Positions 39,779-46,750 of a stretch of DNA of 46,750 nt are shown in pieces (within the stretch, counting starts at the first letter, position 1; the number at the start of each line of letters is the position of its first letter). The DNA comes from an uncultured Clostridia bacterium (GTDB taxonomy: Bacteria; Bacillota; Clostridia; Christensenellales; Aristaeellaceae), in assembly GCA_934647305.1 (NCBI GenBank), contig CAKUFI010000014.1, positions 1-46,750 of the forward strand, given 5' to 3'. Under the pieces are notes generated by a model. That model saw nothing but the letters and a program-made list of their open reading frames with translations, was not told the DNA's origin and searched no databases. A program made the position numbers and the translations under genes.

Positions 39779-41002
39779 TCAGCCCTCGATCTCGAAGAGC
39801 AGATCCTCCTGCGCCTTGGCCAGCGCGGCCTCGGGATCGTCCTCGCCGAAGAGCACGGACTGCACCAGGTTGTTGCGGATGGTCTGGAACTGGGTGGCCC
39901 AAGTGGCGCGGGGCATGCCGGTGCCGTGGGCGACACAGTCCAGGCGGGCCTGGTTCCAGGGATCCATCTGGGCGTACTGCTCGCTCAGGGAGCCGAGCGT
40001 CACCGGGATGGAGGTCATTTCGGCGCGCTTGAGCGTGCTCTCCTGGGACAGCGCATAGCTGATGAAGGAGAACGCCTCGTCCTGATGGGTGCTGTCGCCG
40101 CCGATGAAGAGCATGTTGCAGCCGGAGAAGGTGGCCTGCTCGTGGCCGTCGTTGGCCGGGGGCAGCGCAATGCCGACCTTTCCCTCATACTCGGGGTCGC
40201 TCATCATCGTGGTCAGGCCGACGTTGTTGATCAGGGTCATCGCGGCCATGCCCTTGACGAAGGGATTGGTCTCGCTGTTGGAGTAGGTCATGTTCACGTC
40301 GGGCAGCAGACCCTTGAGGAAGGTGAGCGCCTCGACCTTCTCCTCGCCGGTCATGGTGGGGTTGGACGCGTCGTCCATCCACCTGCCGCCGTTGCCGAAC
40401 ACGAACACGTCCAGCTCGACCAGGTTGCCGCCGGTGGTCGGGAAGCAGAAGCCGGAGAAGGTCACGCTGCCGTTCTCGTCCTTCTGGGTCAGGGCGCGGG
40501 CGGTCTCGGCCAGCTCGCTCCAGGTGGTGGGCACCTTGAGGCCGGCCTCGTCCAGCAGATCCTTGCGGTAGGCAAAGACGTAGGGGGTCACGGAATAGCC
40601 CAGGCCGTACACGTGGTCCTTGTAGGTGCCGTTGGCCAGCACGCTGGGCAGCAGGTCGTCCTTGCCCTCCCAGGCGTCAAAGTAGCTGTCGATGGCCTGA
40701 TACTGACCCATTTCGACGCGCTGCGCGACCGACAGAATGCCGTGGCCGATCACGTCCGGGCCGCAGCCGGCGGCGAAGAGCGTGTTGAGTTTGGTGTCCA
40801 TGTCCGCGCCGATGGCCGCCTCGTCATAGGCGACGGTCACGCCGGGGTTGGCAGCCTCAAACTGCTCGATCACCCAGGTCCAGTAGTCGCGCTCCGCCGC
40901 GTCGGTGCCGATGCGCAGGAAGCTCAGCTCGGCGTCGGCCAGCGCGCTCGTCGCGCTGAGCAGAAGCGCCAGGGTCAGTACGATGGCAATCAGTTTCTTC
41001 AT
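39779..41002 (-). CDS. Extracellular sugar-binding protein (CUT1 type)
   Basis: A 407-aa type-1 solute-binding protein for the MalFG-like permeases downstream. Residues 1-22 form a signal peptide ending SALA; there is no lipobox Cys, as with the other binding protein in the window. Mature features include VIEQFEAANPGVTVAYD, LNTLFAAGCGPDVI and the internal LVELDVFVFGNGGRWMDD, typical of family-1 sugar-binding proteins. AGGAGGAAACCTGAA precedes the ATG, nearly identical to the leader of the gene at 4080. Downstream lie a hairpin, a metallophosphoesterase and two permeases. No strong promoter is visible in the 450-bp region upstream. Confidence 0.93.
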   Translation of the reverse strand: MKKLIAIVLTLALLLSATSALADAELSFLRIGTDAAERDYWTWVIEQFEAANPGVTVAYDEAAIGADMDTKLNTLFAAGCGPDVIGHGILSVAQRVEMGQYQAIDSYFDAWEGKDDLLPSVLANGTYKDHVYGLGYSVTPYVFAYRKDLLDEAGLKVPTTWSELAETARALTQKDENGSVTFSGFCFPTTGGNLVELDVFVFGNGGRWMDDASNPTMTGEEKVEALTFLKGLLPDVNMTYSNSETNPFVKGMAAMTLINNVGLTTMMSDPEYEGKVGIALPPANDGHEQATFSGCNMLFIGGDSTHQDEAFSFISYALSQESTLKRAEMTSIPVTLGSLSEQYAQMDPWNQARLDCVAHGTGMPRATWATQFQTIRNNLVQSVLFGEDDPEAALAKAQEDLLFEIEG

Positions 41003-41079
41003 TTCAGGTTTCCTCCTAAAAGCGTTGGGTATTTATGTGCTTCAGCCCGCGAAAAAACGGGCGGAGCGGCAAAGGGTGC

Positions 41080-41458
41080 AGGCCCGGCCTGCCCGAGTCG
41101 GCAGCGCCGACCAGCAATCCACGGAGAATTCCGTGAATTCGGAGAATTCGGGAAGTCCGATCTATGGTTCCCGAATTCGTCGCCAGAATCGGCGGAAGCA
41201 AGTGGGTGTCGGCACTGCCGACCGGCGACAGCTCCCCTTTCAGGAGAGCCTGTACGGCGTGCCCGCGCCTCCCTTGATAGGGGAGGTGCCTGCAGTGCAG
41301 GCGGTGGGGTTTGTGGAGGCAATGCCGACTTATAATCCGCAGAGAATTCTGCGGATTCGAAGACCTTGGCCGCTTCAGCCTATGGCGGCCAATGGTCGTC
41401 GCCAGAACCCGCGGCAGCAACCGGGTGCAGGCTCAGCCTGCCCGGCGGCCTTGCCGAC
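41080..41458. repeat. Composite hairpin repeat array R8, touching the sulfatase stop
   Basis: Central hairpins lie at 41144-41178 (stem GAATTCGGGAAG, one mismatch, loop TCCGATCTATG) and 41362-41397 (stem GACCTTGGCCGC, loop TTCAGCCTATG). An AATCCACGG/CCGTGAATT hairpin precedes the first, an AATCCGCAGA/TCTGCGGATT hairpin the second. Small hairpins include GCAGGC-TCA-GCCTGC and a GGCGGC-CTT-GCCGAC form that overlaps the sulfatase stop by one base. A different element at 41268-41302 has CCTCCC/GGGAGG and GCCTGC-AGT-GCAGGC dyads. Region 41003-41079 carries only the ribosome site of the binding-protein gene. Confidence 0.88.
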
Positions 41459-42828
41459 TAGAATGGGCAGTACTTCTGGCCGTCCAGCAGCTGCCTGCGA
41501 ATCCAGTCGCTGCCGACGAAGGGATCGCCGTGACTGCGCAGCTCCTCGTAGAGCAGGCGGCGCATGCTCGCCACGCGCTGCGCCTGATCCTTCCTGCCGA
41601 TCAGATTGACCTTTTCGCCCGGATCATCCGCTAGGCAGTACAGCTCGTCCACGTCGGTCAGGTTCCAGACGTACTTGTACTCGTCGTCGCGAATCATGCG
41701 GGTGGAGTACAGGCCGAACTGCTGGCCGTTGCCGGTGCTGGTGACCGTCTCGCGGGCGGACGCGTCGTCCGATTCGGTCAGGGGCAGCGGGCGTCCATGC
41801 TCGACCTCGGGCGCGGGCAGGTTCAGCCAGCGGATGATCGAGTAAGGCAGGTCGAGCGCGTTGCTCACGAACCGGTCGCATACCCTGGCCGAAACGCCGG
41901 GCGTGCGCACGATCAGCGGCACGCGGCAGTTGTCGTCGTAGAGCACATAGTGCTTGTCGAGCATCTGGTGACTGCCGCACAAATCGCCGTGGTCGGAGGT
42001 AAAGACGATGATCGTGTCGTCCCAGGCTCCGCACTCGCGCACGGTATCGAGGATACGGCCGATCGCGTCGTCCAGCTGGGAAATCAGCCCGTAATACCGC
42101 GCGACCATGGGCGCGAAGTCATCCCAGGTCATGTCCTGCGTGCCCCAGGAGAGCGTCTGCTGGCGATGACAGTAGGGCTTGTTCACGAAGGGGTCGCCGA
42201 AGCCGTCCCATGGCGGGATGTCCTTCGGGTCGTACATCGAGGCGAAGGGCTCCGAGGGGCGGCAGGGCAGGTGCGGATCTTCGTTGTCCACCCAGACGTG
42301 CCAGGGTCTGCCGGTCGCCGCGAACCGGCGAATCATCTCGCAGGCGCGGTCGGCCAGCCAGTGCGGCCGGGCGTCGGCGCAATCGACCGGGTTCGCGCAG
42401 CCCAGCCAGCCGCCGGTATACTTCGCGTCCGGATACTTCTGCGCAACCAGCCGTTTCTGCCCCTCCCAGGAGACGTACTCGTCATAGCCGAAATCGGCGG
42501 GCTTCAGGGTGGGCGAGACGTGGAACCGGCCCAGATAGCCGGTCAGGTATCCCCTGTCCTTCAGCTTCCGCGGCCAGCACCAGGCCGGCTGCACGGTGGG
42601 CGTGGGCATGAAGTCATAGTTCCACTGCGCGCCGAAGGAGTCCGGATGCCGTCCGCACAGGATCGCCTGGCGGGCGGGCGCGCACACCGGCAGGGGCGCG
42701 AAGGCGCGGCGGTACGCCACGCCCTCGCGAGCCAGCGCGTCGAGATGCGGGGTGCGAACCGGGCGAATCCCGGCGTAGCCCACGCAGTCGTGCCGGAGCT
42801 GATCGGCGTTGATCAGAAGCAGGTTCAT
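41458..42828 (-). CDS. Sulfatase (formylglycine type, Cys class)
   Basis: A 456-aa alkaline-phosphatase-superfamily sulfatase that hydrolyses a sulfate ester. The catalytic signature CAPARQAILCGR (Cys49 to be oxidised to formylglycine) and metal ligands in NADQ (Asp9) and FTSDHGD are present. There is no signal peptide, so it probably acts in the cytoplasm on imported sulfated sugars; an unlinked maturase is required. The ATG overlaps the upstream stop (TAATG), implying coupling with the oxidoreductase before it. Its stop touches array R8. Together with nagA nearby this suggests sulfated N-acetylglucosamine, as in mucin or glycosaminoglycan, but choline or other sulfates are possible. Confidence 0.88.
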   Translation of the reverse strand: MNLLLINADQLRHDCVGYAGIRPVRTPHLDALAREGVAYRRAFAPLPVCAPARQAILCGRHPDSFGAQWNYDFMPTPTVQPAWCWPRKLKDRGYLTGYLGRFHVSPTLKPADFGYDEYVSWEGQKRLVAQKYPDAKYTGGWLGCANPVDCADARPHWLADRACEMIRRFAATGRPWHVWVDNEDPHLPCRPSEPFASMYDPKDIPPWDGFGDPFVNKPYCHRQQTLSWGTQDMTWDDFAPMVARYYGLISQLDDAIGRILDTVRECGAWDDTIIVFTSDHGDLCGSHQMLDKHYVLYDDNCRVPLIVRTPGVSARVCDRFVSNALDLPYSIIRWLNLPAPEVEHGRPLPLTESDDASARETVTSTGNGQQFGLYSTRMIRDDEYKYVWNLTDVDELYCLADDPGEKVNLIGRKDQAQRVASMRRLLYEELRSHGDPFVGSDWIRRQLLDGQKYCPF

Positions 42829-43958
42829 TACTTGTCCCAGGGCGTCTTGATGCGGGAGATGTCGCCGTGCATCGGGGGCAGCATCTCGGGCACGACCAGC
42901 GCGCCGCCGTTTTCATAGGACTTGATCGCGGCGAAGGTGTACTCCAGCGTGGCCAGCGCGTCGCGGCCGGAGGCGCGCAGGTACTCGTAGGGCACCTTGT
43001 TGGTCACGTCCTCCAGGAAGGCGTTGATGCGGCGGGGGAAGGTCGCGCCGAAGGAGGACACGCCGTAGTCGGTGGTGATCGGCTCGGGAGTGGCCTGGTT
43101 CATCGTGCCGCGGCTGGCGTCGAGCTCCCTGGGATCCCAGACGTGCAGCTTCTCGACGCAGTTCTCGATGGCGAAGGTGCTCTTGGAGCCGCAATGCTCA
43201 TAGCTCCACCAGCCGCCGTAGCCGAACATCGCGTCGCCGCGCTGGGTGATGAGGTAGCCCACGCCGCCGTTGGCGAACTTGACGTGGATCGAGTTGACGG
43301 ACAGCATCGCGTCCTCGGCGGTGCGGCGCACGCCCGGCTTGTCCAGGAAGGCCTGCACGGCGATGATGTCGCCGCAGAAGTAGCGCATGACCGAGAAGGG
43401 ATGCGCGCAGAAGGCCTTCAGGTGCGAATAGGGCATCTGCCACTGCTGCGCCATCATCTTGTTGTAGCCGGCTTCGGTGCCGTTGAAGCCCACCTTGTGG
43501 ATGCAGTAGATCAGCTCGCCCACCTTGCCGTCCAGCTGGCGCTTCTTCGCGTCCTCGGCGGGCTGGGTGAAGTAGTGGTTCAGGTCGCAGCCCAGGTACA
43601 GCTTGTTCTTCGCGGCGTAAGCCACCAGCTCGCGGGCCTCGCGCACGTCGGCGCAGATGGGCTTCTCGCACAGCACGGCCTTCTTGTAGTCCAGCGCGAT
43701 CATGGCCGGCTCAAAGTGCATGGAGCCGTTCTCATAGCCGGAGGTGGTGACCGAAACCACGTCGATTTCGGGCATGGCCTTCAGCATTTCCTCTTCGCTG
43801 TAGAAGGCGCGGCAGTGGAATTTCTCGGCCGCCTCGTCGGCCTTTTCCTTAACCAGGTCGCACACGGCCACCAGGTTGGACAGGGGGTTGTCGAAGTAGC
43901 ACTGGGCGTGGGTATTGCCGATGCCGCCCATACCGACGACTGCAACATTCAATGCCAT
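42828..43958 (-). CDS. Gfo/Idh/MocA family oxidoreductase
   Basis: A 376-aa NAD(P)-dependent dehydrogenase candidate. VAVVGMGGIGNTHAQCYF is the Rossmann start; LCEKPICADVREA (about 95-107) is the EKP motif; SHLKAFCAHPFSVMRYFCGD (about 178-197) carries likely catalytic His residues. It shares the HLKA...RYF.GD pattern with the product of 44908-45930, so the two are close paralogues and differ from the other two family members in the window. AGGAGG precedes the ATG. Translationally coupled to the sulfatase. Confidence 0.92.
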   Translation of the reverse strand: MALNVAVVGMGGIGNTHAQCYFDNPLSNLVAVCDLVKEKADEAAEKFHCRAFYSEEEMLKAMPEIDVVSVTTSGYENGSMHFEPAMIALDYKKAVLCEKPICADVREARELVAYAAKNKLYLGCDLNHYFTQPAEDAKKRQLDGKVGELIYCIHKVGFNGTEAGYNKMMAQQWQMPYSHLKAFCAHPFSVMRYFCGDIIAVQAFLDKPGVRRTAEDAMLSVNSIHVKFANGGVGYLITQRGDAMFGYGGWWSYEHCGSKSTFAIENCVEKLHVWDPRELDASRGTMNQATPEPITTDYGVSSFGATFPRRINAFLEDVTNKVPYEYLRASGRDALATLEYTFAAIKSYENGGALVVPEMLPPMHGDISRIKTPWDK

Positions 43959-44027
43959 GGTTAGTATCCTCCTTATTTTGTGATCCTCATTGTGTCAGCG
44001 CAAAAATGTTTTCCCGCCCGCTCCTGT

Positions 44028-44897
44028 TCAGCTCTGCTCATCGTCCCTGCCGGCCTGCAGGCGGTACTGCGTGGGCGTAATGCCCAGCTCCTTCCTGAAC
44101 TCGCGGGAAAAGTGGCACAGCGAGCCGAAGCCGACTGCCTGAGCCACCTCGCCCACCGGCTGCTCGCCCTGCAGAAGCTCCATGGCCCGGGCGAAGCGGT
44201 AACGCCTCAGGTATTCCTGCACCGCGATGCCCGTGACCTGCCTGAACTGCCGGGAGAGGTAGTCGCCGGTCACGCCCACCTGAGAGGCGATGGTCTGCAC
44301 GGTCAGGTCGCTTCGGGTGTAGTTCGAGTCGATGTAGCTCAGCGCCTGGGGCACGTAGGTCGAGTACAGTCCGCTCTCCTCCGCCGCGCCCACGTGCGCC
44401 TGATACGCCCGGGCATACTCCACCAGCAATCCGGAGAGCTGCCCTGCCAGCCGCACGCGCCAGCCCATCGGCTGATTCGTGCATTCCTCGCACATGTTCG
44501 CGAGCATCCTGCGCACCGTCTTTCGCTCGACCAGCGACAGGTGCAGCCGGGGCGGGTTGAGCGAGAGGTCGCCGCTGAACAGCCTGTCCAGTCCGGGCAG
44601 CGCGCGCAGCTCGGAAAGGCTCTCGCCCAGCGCGTCCAGCTGAAAGACGCAGTTGTAGATGTGCGTGACCCGGTTGCCCATGTACTTGTGGCTCACGCCC
44701 GGCTTCAGGATGAACAGGTCGCCCTCCATCAGCAGGGAAACCGAGCCGGCCGCGTCCTGCAGGCAGAAGCCGTCGGTCACATACACCATCTCGAAAAAGT
44801 CGTGATCGTGCCGGTTGGCGCTGGTGTGATAGGCCGCCATGACCCGAACCGGCGGGGCATCCGGCGCAATCAGGTCGCGCAGATGAAGCGTGTGCAT
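44028..44897 (-). CDS. AraC family transcriptional regulator (cupin sensor)
   Basis: A 289-aa regulator. The N-terminal cupin domain has HDHDFFEMVYVTDG (about 30-43) and GDLFILKPGVSHKY; the C-terminal double helix-turn-helix (about 185-280) has LTVQTIASQVGVTGDYLSRQF and QPVGEVAQAVGFGSLCHFSREF. AAGGAG precedes the ATG, 10 bp after the upstream oxidoreductase stop, so it lies inside the catabolic operon and probably regulates it. Confidence 0.92.
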   Translation of the reverse strand: MHTLHLRDLIAPDAPPVRVMAAYHTSANRHDHDFFEMVYVTDGFCLQDAAGSVSLLMEGDLFILKPGVSHKYMGNRVTHIYNCVFQLDALGESLSELRALPGLDRLFSGDLSLNPPRLHLSLVERKTVRRMLANMCEECTNQPMGWRVRLAGQLSGLLVEYARAYQAHVGAAEESGLYSTYVPQALSYIDSNYTRSDLTVQTIASQVGVTGDYLSRQFRQVTGIAVQEYLRRYRFARAMELLQGEQPVGEVAQAVGFGSLCHFSREFRKELGITPTQYRLQAGRDDEQS

Positions 44898-44907
44898 CGC
44901 GTGCTCC

Positions 44908-45930
44908 TTACAGCTCCTTCGCCCAGGGGTATTTCTCGTCCAGATAGACCACCCTGCCGGTGTCCAGCGACTCGATGGCCGCGTGGATGATCATCTGCGC
45001 CTTCAGGCCCTGCACGCCGCTGCCGTCGATCTGGTCGGGACGGTCGCCGCGCTCCACCTGCCTGACAAAGCTGCGGATGCGGTCGCGGAAGGTGTCGTCG
45101 AAGTTCGAGAAGCCACCGAACACCGGGTTGGTGTACACGCGCTTCTCCGGGTTGCCCGCCGGGTAGAGCGTGGCCTCGCGCCACATGTCCTCGAACACCA
45201 GCCTGCCCTTCAGGCCCGCCACCTCGCACCGCTCCATCGGGTGGCCGCGCGCGATGTCATAGCTGGAGGTCAGGTGACCCACCGCGCCGCACTTGAACTT
45301 CATGTTGATGCTGGCGGTCGACCAGATGTTGCGGCCGGGCGCCTTCATCGCGAAGCACTGCACCGCGTCCACGTCGCCCATGAAGTAGCGGATGATCTCG
45401 CAGGAGTGCGGGTTGAGCGCCTTGAGGTGATAGTACGGGGACTCCAGCGGCTGCGGCTTGCCGATCCACAGCGCCATGTTGCAGAACAGCAGATCGCCGA
45501 TCAGGCCCTCGTCCTGCCATTTCTTCGCCGCCCGCGCGGCCGGGGTGAAGCGGTGGTTGAAGTCGATCGCAAAGCAGCGGTTCAGCCGCTTCGCCGTCTC
45601 CACCATGTCGCGCCCGTTCTCGATCAGGTTGCTGATCGGCTTCTCACACAGCACGTGACAGCCGGCCTCCAGCGCCTGAATCGTGGGCAGATAATGGTCG
45701 GACGAGTACTCGTAGCCGCCCGTCGCGACCGATACCAGGTCGGGCTTGAGCTCCCGAAGCATCGTGGGCGCGTCCAGATAGTACGGAACGCCCAGCCGCT
45801 TCGACGCGGCCTGCGCGCGCTCCTCAATCAGGTCGCACACGCCCACCAGCTCCACCAGCTCGTCCTCCGCGTAAATCGTCGCGTGCAGATTGCCGATATG
45901 ACCCAGTCCAATGACGCATACTCTGAGCAT
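44908..45930 (-). CDS. Gfo/Idh/MocA family oxidoreductase
   Basis: A 340-aa dehydrogenase candidate. VCVIGLGHIGNLHATIYAED is the Rossmann start; LCEKPISNLIENG (about 94-106) the EKP motif; YHLKALNPHSCEIIRYFMGD the likely active-site region, paralogous to the gene at 42828-43958. The ATG follows AAAGGA. A CCGGGC-AGT-GCCCGG hairpin of the repeat family starts only 15 bp upstream, leaving no room for a promoter next to the gene; transcription probably comes from beyond the repeats or the window edge. First gene of the leftward sulfatase/transporter cluster visible here. Confidence 0.92.
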   Translation of the reverse strand: MLRVCVIGLGHIGNLHATIYAEDELVELVGVCDLIEERAQAASKRLGVPYYLDAPTMLRELKPDLVSVATGGYEYSSDHYLPTIQALEAGCHVLCEKPISNLIENGRDMVETAKRLNRCFAIDFNHRFTPAARAAKKWQDEGLIGDLLFCNMALWIGKPQPLESPYYHLKALNPHSCEIIRYFMGDVDAVQCFAMKAPGRNIWSTASINMKFKCGAVGHLTSSYDIARGHPMERCEVAGLKGRLVFEDMWREATLYPAGNPEKRVYTNPVFGGFSNFDDTFRDRIRSFVRQVERGDRPDQIDGSGVQGLKAQMIIHAAIESLDTGRVVYLDEKYPWAKEL

Positions 45931-45944
45931 TTTTCTTTCCTTTC

Positions 45945-46135
45945 CCGGGCAGTGCCCGGTTCCGCTTGCTGCCGGTCGGCCGGGCCGACTGCCAGTTGCT
46001 GCCGCCGGCCGGGCAGTGCCCGGTTCCGCTTGCTGCCGCCGGTTCTATCGACGACTGTCGAGGCCCATAGATTAAAGGCCCCGAAGTCTGCGAATCCTCG
46101 AAATCCTTCGTGAATTGTGGGGCGGCGCTGCCGCT
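45945..46135. repeat. Composite hairpin repeat array R9, directly upstream of an oxidoreductase start
   Basis: Small hairpins CCGGGC-AGT-GCCCGG (45945-45959 and near 46011-46025) and GGCCGGGCCG forms alternate with TTGCTGCCG linkers. The central hairpin is at 46053-46088 (stem GACTGTCGAGGCC against GGCCCCGAAGTC, loop CATAGATTAAA). Unlike most arrays this one lies on the 5' side of the adjoining gene. Confidence 0.88.
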
Positions 46136-46750
46136 CATCAATCCGCAGGAAGCTCCTGCGGATTCGAAGACCTCGGCCGCTTCAATCTATGGCGGCCGAT
46201 GGTCGTGTGCTGTCCGGCGGCAGCCAGTGCGTGCAGGCTCAGCCTGCCGACCTGCCGACCCGTAGCCCTTGTGGGGCACTATCCCCGAGTTTTCTGACCG
46301 CGAAGAATCCTGAGACTCTAATCTATGGCCGAAGGATTCGCGTGGCCTCCGCGGCAGCAGGTAGCTGTCGATACTGCCGACCCGGCAGCGCCGGGCACCA
46401 ATCCGCAGGAGTTTCCTGCGGATTCGAAGACCTCGGCCGCTTCAATCTATGGCGGCCGATGGTCGTGTGCTGTCCGGCGGCAGCCAGTGCGTGCAGGCTC
46501 AGCCTGCCGACCTGCCGACCCGTAGCCCTTGTGGGGCACTATCCCCGAGTTTTCTGACCGCGAAGAATCCTGAGACTCTAATCTATGGCCGAAGGATTCG
46601 CGTGGCCTCCGCGGCAGCAGGTAGCTGTCGATACTGCCGACCCGGCAGCGCCGGGCACCAATCCGCAGGAGTTTCCTGCGGATTCGAAGACCTCGGCCGC
46701 TTCAATCTATGGCGGCCGATGGTCGTGTGCTGTCCGGCGGCAGCCAGTGC
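46136..46750. repeat. Composite hairpin repeat array R10 (tandem 260-bp units, runs off the window)
   Basis: A 260-bp unit is repeated from about 46138 to the window end. GACCTCGGCCGC hairpins with loop TTCAATCTATG lie at 46169-46204, 46429-46464 and 46689-46724. Between them, at 46305-46339 and 46565-46599, are elements with loop TCTAATCTATG whose inner arms do not pair (GAATCCTGAGAC against GCCGAAGGATTC) although the outer bases do. AATCCGCAGG/CCTGCGGATT hairpins precede the paired elements. No coding gene is seen up to the window end. Confidence 0.9.

Overview
The window looks like chromosomal DNA of an uncultured, anaerobic, high-GC member of the Clostridia (Bacillota). The reasons are Bacillus-type AGGAGG ribosome binding sites, TTGACA/TATAAT promoters, a Firmicute-type rpo/str gene set with an L7Ae-like gene (rplGB), a rubrerythrin, and LplB/YtcP-type sugar transporters paired with a membrane-bound AraC regulator. 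A Christensenellales-like host is my guess only; no rRNA is present to prove it.

Layout: (1) 1-4407, a leftward sugar ABC transporter operon (binding protein, two permeases) divergent from its two-transmembrane AraC-type regulator (4408-6495). (2) Rubrerythrin at 6641-7177. (3) 7533-23048, an information-processing block, all leftward: rpoB-rpoC, then rplGB-rpsL-rpsG-fusA-tuf, then rpmG-secE-nusG-rplK-rplA. The order is rearranged from the usual Firmicute layout, and rplJ-rplL are absent. (4) 23114-28424, a Gfo/Idh/MocA oxidoreductase, asnS, a GtrII-like membrane protein and a MazG-like pyrophosphohydrolase. (5) 28459-30864, an AraC regulator divergent from a GH51 arabinofuranosidase. (6) 31656-36262, rightward nagA, ROK-like kinase and oxidoreductase. 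(7) 36842-45930, leftward oxidoreductase, AraC regulator, oxidoreductase, sulfatase, sugar-binding protein, metallophosphoesterase and two permeases. Regions 6 and 7 together suggest uptake and dismantling of an amino-sugar glycan, possibly sulfated.

The most unusual content lies between the genes. About ten intergenic regions hold at least 25 copies of a composite palindromic element. Its central hairpin has a nearly invariant 11-nt loop (TYYAATYTATG), while the 12-bp stem takes at least seven different sequences, nearly all base-paired. It is flanked on one side by a second compensated hairpin (AATCCGCAGG type) and on the other by a linker (GTCGCCAGAACCGGCGGCAG) and small 6-bp/3-nt hairpins of the form NNNGGC-NNN-GCCNNN, whose outer three pairs also covary. 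Some arrays are exact tandem repeats (101, 129, 167 or 260 bp). Several arrays begin on or within a few bases of the stop codon of rpoC, asnS, nagA, the ROK gene and the sulfatase gene. No CRISPR, tRNA, rRNA or transposase was seen. I propose this element family as the candidate undescribed system: a structure-selected dispersed DNA or RNA element acting in 3' UTRs and intercistronic regions.
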